From: Microbacterium saperdae
GTDB taxonomy: Bacteria > Actinomycetota > Actinomycetes > Actinomycetales > Microbacteriaceae
NCBI RefSeq assembly: GCF_006716345.1
Contig: NZ_VFOX01000002.1
Location: 744,001 to 808,000 of the forward strand
Direction of reading: 5' to 3'
DNA length: 64,000 nucleotides
The notes beneath the pieces were generated by a model, which saw only the letters and a program-made list of their open reading frames with translations, was not told the origin of the DNA and made no database searches. Below are positions 34,848 to 43,273 of this stretch, one piece after another (the stretch's first letter is position 1; each line of letters begins with the position of its first letter). Position numbers and translations under genes: made by a program.

Positions 34848-35672
34848 ATGCCAGACCCCCTGCTCAGCGTGCGCGACTTCTCGGTCGTGTACGACGTCGA
34901 TCCGCCCGTCGAGGCGGTGAAGAACGTGTCCATCGAACTGCAGCGCGGCGAGATCCTCGGTCTCGCCGGTGAGAGCGGATGCGGGAAGACGACGCTCGCC
35001 TACGGTGTGCAGCGACTGCTGCGCGCACCGGCCGTTATCACCAGCGGCAGCGTGACCTTCCACGACGCATCCGGAATCGACATCGACATCAACGCGCTCG
35101 ACGTCGACGCGATGCAGCGTTTCCGTTGGGACAAGGTCTCGATGGTCTTCCAGGGGGCCATGAATGCCCTGAACCCGGTGGCCACGATCGGCTCTCAGCT
35201 CGAGGACGTGTTCGAGATCCACCGTCCCGACATGAACCGCAGACAGCGCCGCGCCGAGGCGGAGGAGCTGCTCGAGATCGTCAAGGTCGGTCGCCAGCGC
35301 ACGCGCTCGTTCCCGCACGAGCTCTCCGGCGGCATGCGGCAGCGCGTGATGATCGCGATGGCCCTGGCACTGCGTCCGCAGCTGATGGTCATGGACGAGC
35401 CCACCACCGCGCTGGACGTGCTGGTGCAGCGCGAGATCCTCAAGCAGATCTCGCAACTGCGTCACGAGTTCGGGTTCTCGGTCATCTTCATCACCCACGA
35501 CCTTCCGCTGCTGCTGGAGATCAGCGACCGGATCGCGATCATGCGCGAGGGCGAGATCATCGAGCTCGCCACGGCCGAGCAGATCTGGACGCAGCCGCAG
35601 CAGGACTACACCAAGACGCTCCTGTCGTCGTTCCCCCGGCTCACCGGTGCCAGAGGAGTGCTGACGCGATGA
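34848..35672 (+). CDS. ABC transporter ATP-binding protein (DppD/OppD-like)
   Basis: A 274-aa ATPase with Walker A GESGCGKTT, signature LSGGMRQRVMIAMAL, Walker B LMVMDEPTTALD and H-loop FITHDLPLL. The C-terminal Cys-cluster of OppD is short or absent. It overlaps the next ATPase gene by 4 nt. Confidence 0.9.
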   Translation: MPDPLLSVRDFSVVYDVDPPVEAVKNVSIELQRGEILGLAGESGCGKTTLAYGVQRLLRAPAVITSGSVTFHDASGIDIDINALDVDAMQRFRWDKVSMVFQGAMNALNPVATIGSQLEDVFEIHRPDMNRRQRRAEAEELLEIVKVGRQRTRSFPHELSGGMRQRVMIAMALALRPQLMVMDEPTTALDVLVQREILKQISQLRHEFGFSVIFITHDLPLLLEISDRIAIMREGEIIELATAEQIWTQPQQDYTKTLLSSFPRLTGARGVLTR

Positions 35673-36475
35673 CCACGCTCGAGTTCAAGAACGTCAGCAA
35701 GTCGTACAACGTGCGCGGCGCCGGGCAGGTGAAAGCGCTCGACGACGTCAGCTTCACGCTCGTCTCCGGTCAGACGATCGGACTGGTCGGACAGTCCGGC
35801 AGCGGCAAGTCCACGATCGCCAAGATCCTCACCCAGCTCGAGACCCCGACGAGCGGGGAGGTGCTGCTCGACGGCACGCCCATCCCGCGCCGCGGCAAGG
35901 GGCTGCGCAGGTACCGGCAGCAGCTGCGGATGGTCTTCCAGGATCCGTTCGCCTCGCTCAACCCGTACCACTCGATCCGCTATCACCTCGAGAGGCCCAT
36001 CCGCCTCGACGACGTCGTGCCGAAGAAGGAGACGGAGGACGAGGTGCGCCGCCTCCTCGATCGCGTCCGCCTGGACGGGGACGCCGTGATCGACCGCCGC
36101 CCGCATGAGCTCTCCGGAGGTCAGCGGCAGCGCGTCGCGATCGCCAGGGCGCTGGCCTCCCGTCCTTCCCTGCTGGTCGCCGACGAGCCGGTCTCGATGC
36201 TCGACGTCTCCATCCGTCTCGGCGTGCTGAACCTGCTCGCCGACCTGCAGCGGGAGGAGGGCCTCGGGGTGCTCTACATCACGCACGACCTCGCCACCGC
36301 CCGCCACTTCAGCGACGAGATCATGGTGCTCAACCAGGGGCGCGTCGTGGAGTACGGGCCGGCGGATGACGTCATCCTCGACCCGCAGGATCCGTACACG
36401 CGCGAACTGCGGGCGGCATCCCCCGACCCGGACAAGCACTTCGCGACCGCGACCTCGAACGGAGGGGCACTGTGA
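35669..36475 (+). CDS. ABC transporter ATP-binding protein (DppF/OppF-like)
   Basis: A 268-aa ATPase with Walker A GQSGSGKST, Q-loop MVFQDPFASLNP, signature LSGGQRQRVAIARAL and Walker B LLVADEPVSMLD. ATG overlaps the upstream stop; its own stop overlaps the permease GTG. Partner of the preceding ATPase. Confidence 0.9.
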   Translation: MTTLEFKNVSKSYNVRGAGQVKALDDVSFTLVSGQTIGLVGQSGSGKSTIAKILTQLETPTSGEVLLDGTPIPRRGKGLRRYRQQLRMVFQDPFASLNPYHSIRYHLERPIRLDDVVPKKETEDEVRRLLDRVRLDGDAVIDRRPHELSGGQRQRVAIARALASRPSLLVADEPVSMLDVSIRLGVLNLLADLQREEGLGVLYITHDLATARHFSDEIMVLNQGRVVEYGPADDVILDPQDPYTRELRAASPDPDKHFATATSNGGAL

Positions 36476-37560
36476 GCACCGCGTTCCCGCAACTCGACGA
36501 CAACGACCTCATCCAGCGTGACGCGCTCGAGGTCGGCACCACGGCGACCGTCGCGGAGAAGGGGCGGCGCCGAGTGCCCTGGCGCTTCTTCGCCGGACGG
36601 GCGGGGTTCTACCTGTTCACCCTGTGGGCCGCCATCACGATCAACTTCTTCCTGCCGCGCTTCATGAAGGGCGACGCGGTCAGCTCGTACCTCGCGCGCA
36701 ACCGCAACGTCAGCCCGGAGGCGGCGGAGTCGCTGCGCATCCTGCTCGGCATCGACTCCGACAAGTCGATCTGGCAGCAGTACATCGAGTACTGGGGGAT
36801 GCTGCTGCGCGGCGATCTCGGCATCTCGACCCTGCACGGTCTGCGACCCGTGGCCGAGGTGCTCTCCGCGGCGCTGCCGTGGACGCTCGGCCTGGTCGGC
36901 ATCGCGACGATCATCTCGTTCGCGATCGGCACGATCGGCGGCGCGATCGTCGGATGGCGCCGCGGCAGCAAGCTCGACGCGCTGATCCCGATCACGACGT
37001 TCTTCAACACGATCCCCTACTTCTGGCTCGGTCTGATCGCGATCGCGATCTTCTCGTCGACGCTGAAGTGGTTCCCCTCCTCGCACGCCTACGACAAGGG
37101 GCAGTCGCCGGAGTGGAGCTGGGACTTCATCGGCCAGGTGATCATGCACGGCACCCTGCCCGCTGTCACGATCATCATCGCCTCGCTCGGCGGGTGGATG
37201 CTCGGCATGCGCAACATGATGCTCACCGTGCTCGACGAGGACTACATCACGGTCTCGCAGGCCAAGGGCATGCCGAACAAGAGGGTGCTGTGGTCGTATG
37301 CCGCGCGCAATGCCGTGCTGCCGCAGATCCAGAGCTTCGCGCTGTCGATCGGCTTCATCGTCGGCGGCACGATCGTGATGGAGATGGTCTTCAGCTATCC
37401 GGGCGTCGGCAAGCTCCTGCTCGACGCCACCAACGCCAAGGACTACGCGCTCATGCAGGGCGTGTTCCTGGTGATCACGCTCTCGGTGCTCGTGGCCAAC
37501 ATCCTCGCGGATGTCGTCTACGCCTACCTCGACCCGCGCACGCGCCAGACGGAGGCCTGA
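36472..37560 (+). CDS. ABC transporter permease (DppB-like)
   Basis: A 362-aa permease with six predicted helices, the N-terminal helix NFFLPRFMKGD typical of DppB and an EAA loop (VSQAKGMPNKRVLWSYAARNAVLP). GTG start overlaps the upstream TGA. First permease half of the importer. Confidence 0.9.
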   Translation: MSTAFPQLDDNDLIQRDALEVGTTATVAEKGRRRVPWRFFAGRAGFYLFTLWAAITINFFLPRFMKGDAVSSYLARNRNVSPEAAESLRILLGIDSDKSIWQQYIEYWGMLLRGDLGISTLHGLRPVAEVLSAALPWTLGLVGIATIISFAIGTIGGAIVGWRRGSKLDALIPITTFFNTIPYFWLGLIAIAIFSSTLKWFPSSHAYDKGQSPEWSWDFIGQVIMHGTLPAVTIIIASLGGWMLGMRNMMLTVLDEDYITVSQAKGMPNKRVLWSYAARNAVLPQIQSFALSIGFIVGGTIVMEMVFSYPGVGKLLLDATNAKDYALMQGVFLVITLSVLVANILADVVYAYLDPRTRQTEA

Positions 37561-37561
37561 G

Positions 37562-38656
37562 ATGACCGTTCCCACATCCGCCGCAGGCGCCGCCCCCGAC
37601 GGCACCCCCGTCGTCACCGGGATGCCGGAGACCGCCACGCTGCGCTCGCCGGTGACCGCCGGGCCGCCGCGGAAGACCTTCTGGTCGCAGTTGGCGCAGG
37701 CGTTCGCGATGTTCCGCAATCCGAAGTCGGTCGCGGGGCTCATCATCCTCGGGGTGTTCGTGCTGGTCGCGATCCTCGCTCCCTGGATCTCGCCCTACGC
37801 CCCCACGCAGAAGGACCGTGACGCTCTGCGTCAGCCGCCCTCGTTCGAGCACTGGTTGGGCACCACCCACATGGGCGAGGACGTGCTGAGCCAGATCATC
37901 TACGGCACCCGCGGCGTGATCGTCGTGGGGTTCCTCTCCGCCCTGATCGCGACGGTGATCGCGATCACGATCGGCGTCATCGCCGGCTACGTGCGCGGGT
38001 GGAAGAGCGAGTCGCTCTCGGCGCTGACCAACGTGTTCCTGGTGATCCCCGGCATCCCGCTGATCATCATCATCGCCTCGCAGTTCGAGAACCCGCCCCT
38101 GATCGTGATCGCCGCCGTGCTGGGGCTGACCGGATGGGCGTGGGGAGCGCGCGTGCTGCGCGCGCAGACCATGTCGCTGCGCAACCGCGATTTCATCCAG
38201 GCCGCACGCGCCAACGGAGAACCGCTGCGCCGCATCATCACGGTCGAGATGCTCCCGAACCTGATGGCGCTGATCGCGTCGAGCTTCGTCGGCACAGTGA
38301 CCGCGGCTATCCTCGGCCTCACGACGCTGGCGTTCATCGGGGTGATCCCGGTGAGCAATCTGAACTGGGGAACCATCCTGTTCTGGGCGCAGCAGAACGG
38401 CGCGTTCCCCCGGCTCTGGTGGTGGTACGTGCCTGCGGGCCTGTGCATCGCGATCATCGGCGTCGCGCTCTCGCTGATCAACTTCGGCATCGACGAGTAC
38501 GTCAACCCGCGTCTGCGCTCCGCCGGAGAGCGGGCCAGGGCGATGAAGAAGAAGGGGCTGAACGTGAACGATGCGGTCACCGCCGTGCGCACCGTCCCCC
38601 TGCCGGACAAGAACTCCCCGAACCCCTCGACGAACACGACACAGAACACGAAGTGA
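37562..38656 (+). CDS. ABC transporter permease (DppC-like)
   Basis: A 364-aa permease with an N-terminal cytoplasmic extension, the DppC signature APWISPYAPTQKDRD and HWLGTTHMGEDVLSQIIYG, and an EAA loop (AARANGEPLRRIITVEMLP). ATG 37562 lies 1 nt after the previous stop; the stop overlaps the GH3 start (TGATG). Confidence 0.9.
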   Translation: MTVPTSAAGAAPDGTPVVTGMPETATLRSPVTAGPPRKTFWSQLAQAFAMFRNPKSVAGLIILGVFVLVAILAPWISPYAPTQKDRDALRQPPSFEHWLGTTHMGEDVLSQIIYGTRGVIVVGFLSALIATVIAITIGVIAGYVRGWKSESLSALTNVFLVIPGIPLIIIIASQFENPPLIVIAAVLGLTGWAWGARVLRAQTMSLRNRDFIQAARANGEPLRRIITVEMLPNLMALIASSFVGTVTAAILGLTTLAFIGVIPVSNLNWGTILFWAQQNGAFPRLWWWYVPAGLCIAIIGVALSLINFGIDEYVNPRLRSAGERARAMKKKGLNVNDAVTAVRTVPLPDKNSPNPSTNTTQNTK

Positions 38657-40902
38657 TGACCTCTCAGACGTTGACCACGGTCCTTCCCTACCAGGACCCC
38701 GCCCTCTCGATCCCGGAGCGCGTCGCCGACCTCCTCAGCCGCATGACGGTCGAGGAGAAGGTCGGGCAGATGCTGCAGCTCGACGCGCGCGACGACCTCG
38801 ACGACCACGTCGCACGGCGCCATGCGGGCTCGATCCTGCACACCTCGCCGGAGCGCATCCTGCGCGCCAACGAGCTCACGGCGCAGACGCGCCTCCGCAT
38901 CCCGCTGCTGGTGGGGGAGGACTGCATCCACGGGCACTCGTTCTGGCCCGGCGCGACGATCTACCCGACCCAGCTCGGCATGGCGGCGTCGTGGGATGCC
39001 GAGCTCGTCGAGCGCGTCGCGCGGGCGACGGCCGAAGAGGTCGCGGTGACCGGCATCCACTGGACGTTCTCGCCGGTGCTGTGCATCGCCAGGGACCTGC
39101 GCTGGGGGCGGATCGACGAGACCTTCGGTGAGGACCCGTTCCTGATCGGCGAGCTCGCCTCGGCCATGGTGCGCGGCTACCAGGGCGACGGTCTCGACGA
39201 CCCCACCGCGATCCTCGCGACGGCCAAGCACTTCGCCGGCTACTCCGAGACGCAGGGCGGCCGCGACGCGAGTGAGGCCGACATCTCGCGCCGCAAGCTC
39301 CGTTCCTGGTTCCTGCCGCCGTTCGAGCGCGTGGCCCGCGAAGGATGCCGCACATTCATGCTCGGCTACCAGACCACCGACGGCGTGCCGATCACCACGA
39401 ACGACTGGCTGCTCAGCGACGTGCTGCGCGGCGAGTGGGGCTACACCGGAACACTCATCACCGACTGGGACAACGTCGGACGCATGGTGTGGGAACAGAA
39501 GGTGCAGCCCGACTACGCGCACGCCGCCGCGGCGGCCGTGAAGGCCGGCAACGACATGATCATGACCACGCCGCTCTTCTTCGAGGGTGCGCTGGAAGCC
39601 GTCGCGCAGGGCCTGCTCGCGGAAGACGCCTTCGATGCCGCAGCCGCGCGCATCCTGACGCTGAAGTTCGAGCTGGGGCTGTTCGAGAACCCGCGCCTTC
39701 CGGGCAGCGAGCTCGACGCCGTGGTCGGTAACGCGGCGCACGCCGAGCTGAACCTCGAGGTCGCTCGGCGCTCGATCGTGCTGCTCGAGAACGACGGCGT
39801 GCTGCCGCTCGACGCCGCGGCCCCGCTGAAGGTCGCCGTCACGGGACCCCTGGCCGACGACGCGCAGACGCAGCTCGGCGACTGGGCGGGCGGCTCCGGC
39901 CAGGCCGGATGGCTCGACGGTCAGCCGCGCGAGATGATCACGACCGTGCTCGACGGGCTGCAGGGGGTCGACGGCTGGACCGTCGCGCACACGCGCGGCG
40001 CCGACATCCTCACGCTCGAGGACGACCCGCAGGGGGCGCTCTTCCCCGACGGTCAGCCCCGCCCGTCGGTCGTGAAGCCCTGCGCCCCGGACGAGGCGCT
40101 GATCGCGGAGGCCGTGGCTGCCGCATCCGAGGCCGACGTCGTGGTCGCGGTCGTGGGCGACCGGATCGAGCTCGTCGGCGAAGGGCGATCCACCGCGACG
40201 CTCGAACTCATCGGCGGACAGAACGCCCTGCTCGACGCGCTCATCGCGACCGGGAAGCCCGTGGTCATCGTGCTGCTCGCCTCGAAGCCGCTCGTGCTGC
40301 CGGCACCCGCCGCGCAGGCCGCCGCCGTGATCTGGGCCGCGAGCCCGGGCATGCAGGGTGGGCGCGCGCTCGCCGAGATCATCTCGGGTGCCGTGGAGCC
40401 CTCGGGCCGGCTGCCGATCTCGTTCGCCCGCCACGTCGGTCAGCAGCCGACGTACTACAACCAGATCCGCGGACAGCATGGCGACCGCTACGCCGACCTC
40501 ACCCAGGCCCCGGCCTGGGGCTTCGGCGAAGGGCGTTCGTACACGACGGTGGAGTACTCCGACCTGTCGCTGCAGCAGACGTCGCTCACCGCGGCGGACA
40601 CGATCGTCGGTCAGGTGACGGTGACGAACACCGGGACCAGGCCCGTGCGCGAGACCGTGCAGGTGTACGTGCGCGACTCGGTGACGAGCGTCAGCTGGAC
40701 CGACCGCGAGCTCAAGACCTACCGTCAGGTCGACCTCGCTCCCGGCGAATCGGTCGTGGTGCGTCTCGAGCTGCCGGTCGCGGACTGCACGATCGTGGAC
40801 GCCGCCGGCTTCCGGATCGTCGAGCCCGGCGCCTTCGAGCTGCTCGTCGGCCCGTCATCCCGCGAGGACGTGCTGCTCTCCGCCGGGTTCGAGGTGGTGT
40901 AG
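38656..40902 (+). CDS. glycoside hydrolase family 3 beta-glucosidase
   Basis: A 748-aa cytoplasmic (no signal peptide) GH3 enzyme. The (beta/alpha)8 domain has MTVEEKVGQMLQ, DLRWGRIDETFGEDP, TAKHFAGYSE and the nucleophile region LITDWDNVG with Asp near residue 270. The alpha/beta sandwich domain (about 380-600) has VVAVVGDRIELVGEG, and a fibronectin-III-like domain forms the C-terminus. It should hydrolyse imported beta-glucosides. Last gene of the TetR-controlled operon. Confidence 0.92.
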   Translation: MTSQTLTTVLPYQDPALSIPERVADLLSRMTVEEKVGQMLQLDARDDLDDHVARRHAGSILHTSPERILRANELTAQTRLRIPLLVGEDCIHGHSFWPGATIYPTQLGMAASWDAELVERVARATAEEVAVTGIHWTFSPVLCIARDLRWGRIDETFGEDPFLIGELASAMVRGYQGDGLDDPTAILATAKHFAGYSETQGGRDASEADISRRKLRSWFLPPFERVAREGCRTFMLGYQTTDGVPITTNDWLLSDVLRGEWGYTGTLITDWDNVGRMVWEQKVQPDYAHAAAAAVKAGNDMIMTTPLFFEGALEAVAQGLLAEDAFDAAAARILTLKFELGLFENPRLPGSELDAVVGNAAHAELNLEVARRSIVLLENDGVLPLDAAAPLKVAVTGPLADDAQTQLGDWAGGSGQAGWLDGQPREMITTVLDGLQGVDGWTVAHTRGADILTLEDDPQGALFPDGQPRPSVVKPCAPDEALIAEAVAAASEADVVVAVVGDRIELVGEGRSTATLELIGGQNALLDALIATGKPVVIVLLASKPLVLPAPAAQAAAVIWAASPGMQGGRALAEIISGAVEPSGRLPISFARHVGQQPTYYNQIRGQHGDRYADLTQAPAWGFGEGRSYTTVEYSDLSLQQTSLTAADTIVGQVTVTNTGTRPVRETVQVYVRDSVTSVSWTDRELKTYRQVDLAPGESVVVRLELPVADCTIVDAAGFRIVEPGAFELLVGPSSREDVLLSAGFEVV

Positions 40903-40950
40903 CCTCGGCTCCCGCGCCGAACGTCGTTTCGTCCTCGTTGCCTAGCGGTG

Positions 40951-40995
40951 GGACTGCGCATCCTGGAGTGGGTGCGCAGCCCCAGCGGGGTTGTT
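40951..40995. terminator. terminator-like hairpins between convergent genes
   Basis: CTGCGCA (40954-40960) pairs with TGCGCAG (40973-40979); directly after it CCCCAGCGGGG is followed by TTGTT. It lies between the stops of the convergent GH3 and hypothetical genes. Confidence 0.5.
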
Positions 40996-41006
40996 CATGT
41001 TGGCGT

Positions 41007-41309
41007 CTACTCGACGACGAAGCGGTGCTCGTCGACGTGTTCGGTCGAGAGTCCGAGCCAGATCACCAACAGGGGGAGGGTTGTGAAGATCGTCACGATA
41101 CCGGCGATCACCCAGATCGAGATCTGCTTCCCGCGGTCGCGCCGCAGTCTGGTGAACAGAGACGCCAGAGCGACGACCAACGGCGCTCCGAGGAAGACCC
41201 AGGTCGATGTGATCACGAGCACCACCCAGAGCGCGTAGAACCAGTCCACCACGAACGACGACTGATCCCGCTTCTTGTCCGAGCGGGCAACACGTGGTGC
41301 TTGAGCCAT
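41007..41309 (-). CDS. hypothetical two-helix membrane protein
   Basis: A 100-aa protein beginning MAQAPRVARSDKKRDQ, then two long hydrophobic segments (about 25-50 and 65-88) separated by a basic loop (RLRRDRGKQ). No family recognised. A G-rich tract just upstream may serve as ribosome site. It follows the secreted protein gene at 41347-42048 on the same strand and shares its less GC-rich composition, so the two may be one transferred unit. Confidence 0.6.
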   Translation of the reverse strand: MAQAPRVARSDKKRDQSSFVVDWFYALWVVLVITSTWVFLGAPLVVALASLFTRLRRDRGKQISIWVIAGIVTIFTTLPLLVIWLGLSTEHVDEHRFVVE

Positions 41310-41346
41310 AAATCCAACCCCCCGAAAATGGGTGCGTAGAGGTACT

Positions 41347-42048
41347 TTAGCCGCCGACCTGCCACGTCGAACGGACTCCCTTGTTCGTGTACGCGTTGTG
41401 CAGGCCAACGTTGAACACGATAGGGAAGCCCTTTGCGACCATGTGCAGGTCGAATCGTTCCACGGAATCAGCCTTCGCCGACGGGCCCGGCTTGCTGCAC
41501 GAGATATTGGATACGGTGGCGGCAAGCTGCCAGCCACCTTCGGCATGACAGACGTGCTTACCGGTCAGCCCGCGGTAGGTGCCGACCCACGCCTTGTCGC
41601 CATCCCAGTACGTCGTGCCGGTGTGCACCTCCTTTACAGCGACAGCCATGTAGGCGTGCGACCACTTTGCGCCCTGGACGGCACCCGCAGCAGCTTTCGC
41701 GACGAAGGATGACGTCTCAGTGGCTGTCATCCTGAGATCCGCAGCGATTTCGACAGCCTCGCCCTTGTTCACTGTGAAGCGTTCCTCCTTGATCGTTACT
41801 GTTCCGTCGCAGATCTGCTCTTGAGCGGTGGCGATCGCATCCGGTGTGGCGGACAGAGACTTCGCGATCTGAGCATCGCATCCCCCCACCGTGACATCGC
41901 CGGTAGTCACTGTTCTCGACTGAATCTGAGACGCCGGCACGGGGCCGAGCAGGTCCGGCTGATCGGCAGCATTCGCTGCGGGGGCAACCAACCCGATGGA
42001 CAGGAACACACTCGCAAGCGCTGCATAGGAGTACAGCTTCTTCTTCAT
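41347..42048 (-). CDS. secreted hypothetical protein
   Basis: A 233-aa protein with a clear signal peptide (MKKKLYSYAALASVFLSIG, cleavage after ANA near residue 27). The mature part has four Cys spaced for two disulfides (one VGGCDAQIAK, one EQICDG, one KHVCHAEGG, one NISCSKPG) and ends GVRSTWQVGG. No family recognised. Base composition is visibly less GC-rich than neighbouring genes and codon choice is more mixed, suggesting acquisition. GAGG lies before the ATG; a possible -10 (TAGCGT, complement) is near 42099. Confidence 0.7.
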   Translation of the reverse strand: MKKKLYSYAALASVFLSIGLVAPAANAADQPDLLGPVPASQIQSRTVTTGDVTVGGCDAQIAKSLSATPDAIATAQEQICDGTVTIKEERFTVNKGEAVEIAADLRMTATETSSFVAKAAAGAVQGAKWSHAYMAVAVKEVHTGTTYWDGDKAWVGTYRGLTGKHVCHAEGGWQLAATVSNISCSKPGPSAKADSVERFDLHMVAKGFPIVFNVGLHNAYTNKGVRSTWQVGG

Positions 42049-42384
42049 TGAATACCTCGTCCGTTGGTTCCGCGCGGCTCCATGCCGTCCCTGAACGCTA
42101 GTGACACTCTCCTCGCCGTGTCTGTCCCCATTGAGGGGGTGCAAGACAAGGCCCATCGATCGGCTGAACGGACCTCGAAGCAGCGATCGAGGGCGGCTGA
42201 AGCGCGCCAACCGGAGGTCTGCACGTCGTCACGCACACGCTGGATGTCGCTTTGTCTCTGCCCTGACCTCCGGACGGGGCGCCGGTGTTGTACGCACCCC
42301 CGTCGAGACCCACCCTTCCCGTCGAGACCCACTGCTGCCGACGCGCACGGCGATGGGTCTCGGCGGGGACGGTGGGTCTCGGCG
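42049..42384. other. 336-nt intergenic stretch
   Basis: Holds the promoter region of the minus-strand secreted-protein gene and, at its soxR-proximal end, the family B inverted repeat. I see no convincing gene; short readings here lack protein-like composition. Confidence 0.6.
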
Positions 42385-42385
42385 T
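42302..42385. repeat. intergenic inverted repeat, family B copy 2
   Basis: CGTCGAGACCCACC occurs twice (42301 and 42320, the second with one change), and TGGGTCTCGGCG occurs twice on the other side (42355-42365 and 42373-42384), giving nested arms of 10-12 bp. The last base touches the soxR stop codon. Related to 32156-32238. Confidence 0.7.
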
Positions 42386-42864
42386 CACTCCTCGTCGCGG
42401 AGGCGGAGCGGACCGACGCCCTGGGCGCCCAGGGCGTCGTCCGGGTTCAGCAGACCGCAGGCTTTCATTGACAGGCATCCGCAGCCGATGCATCCGGTGA
42501 GCTCGCGTTCCAGACGTTCGATGCCCTCGCGGCGCTTCTCGAGCTCGCGTTTCCAGCGCCGCGAGGCGCGCTGCCAGTCGGCGTGCGTCGGCGTCTCGGT
42601 CAGGGGGACGTCGGCGAAGGCGCTCTGCACATCGGCCAGTGGGATGCCGAGGCGTTTGGCGACCGTGATGAGCGACACTCGGCGCAGCATGTGACGCGGG
42701 TAGCGGCGCTGGTTGCCCGGCGTGCGCGTGGACGCGATCAGACCCAGGTTCTCGTAGAAGTGCAGAGCGGATGCGGCGACGCCGGTGCGGCGCGTCATCT
42801 CGCCGATCGTGAGCGGCTCGTCGGCGGTGTGCGGGTGCGCCTCATCGTCTGTCGCGGACGTCAT
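42385..42864 (-). CDS. soxR: redox-sensitive transcriptional activator SoxR
   Basis: A 159-aa MerR-family [2Fe-2S] sensor. HTH at about residues 20-60 (LTIGEMTRRTGVAASALHFYENLGLIAS) and the diagnostic cluster motif CIGCGCLSMKAC (CX2CXCX5C) near residue 125. GAGGAG upstream of ATG 42864 decides the start; the in-frame ATG at 42903 lies inside the SoxR box. It activates the divergent ferredoxin/SOD operon when oxidised. Confidence 0.93.
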   Translation of the reverse strand: MTSATDDEAHPHTADEPLTIGEMTRRTGVAASALHFYENLGLIASTRTPGNQRRYPRHMLRRVSLITVAKRLGIPLADVQSAFADVPLTETPTHADWQRASRRWKRELEKRREGIERLERELTGCIGCGCLSMKACGLLNPDDALGAQGVGPLRLRDEE

Positions 42865-42889
42865 GTGCGACTCCTCACTGCTCGTCGAT

Positions 42890-42920
42890 TTGACCTCAAG
42901 CATACTTGAGGTTTTACGGT
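42890..42920 (+). promoter_or_regulatory. SoxR-type promoter with 19-bp spacer and SoxR box
   Basis: -35 TTGACC (42890-42895) and -10 TACGGT (42915-42920) are 19 bp apart, the over-long spacing of MerR/SoxR promoters. The box CCTCAAGCATACTTGAGG (42894-42911) has 7-bp perfect arms matching the Escherichia coli SoxR consensus and lies in the spacer. It faces the fdx operon. Confidence 0.88.
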
Positions 42921-42946
42921 AGAGGTATCCCGAGGAAAGCCGCCTG

Positions 42947-43273
42947 ATGACCTATGTGATCGCTCTGCCGTGTGTCGATGTGAAGGACCGCGCCTGCATC
43001 GACGAATGTCCCGTCGACTGCATCTACGAGGGCGAACGGTCGTTGTACATCCATCCGGACGAGTGCGTCGACTGCGGCGCGTGCGAACCCGTCTGCCCGG
43101 TGGAGGCCATCTTCTACGAGGATGATCTGCCCGACGAGTGGCAGGACTACTACAAGGCGAACGTCGAGTTCTTCGAGGACATCGGCTCGCCCGGTGGCGC
43201 AGCCAAGACCGGGATGATCGCCCACGACCATCCGTTCATCGCGGCGCTCCCGCCGCAGGAAGGAGCGGAATGA
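42947..43273 (+). CDS. fdxA: 7Fe ferredoxin (FdxA type)
   Basis: A 108-aa ferredoxin. Cysteines 9, 17, 21, 25 and 40, 43, 46, 50 form the FdxA pattern for one [3Fe-4S] and one [4Fe-4S] cluster ([28 protein letters not shown]). GAGGAAAG precedes the ATG. First gene of the SoxR-controlled operon; its stop overlaps the reductase ATG, so the two are an electron-transfer pair. Confidence 0.92.
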   Translation: MTYVIALPCVDVKDRACIDECPVDCIYEGERSLYIHPDECVDCGACEPVCPVEAIFYEDDLPDEWQDYYKANVEFFEDIGSPGGAAKTGMIAHDHPFIAALPPQEGAE

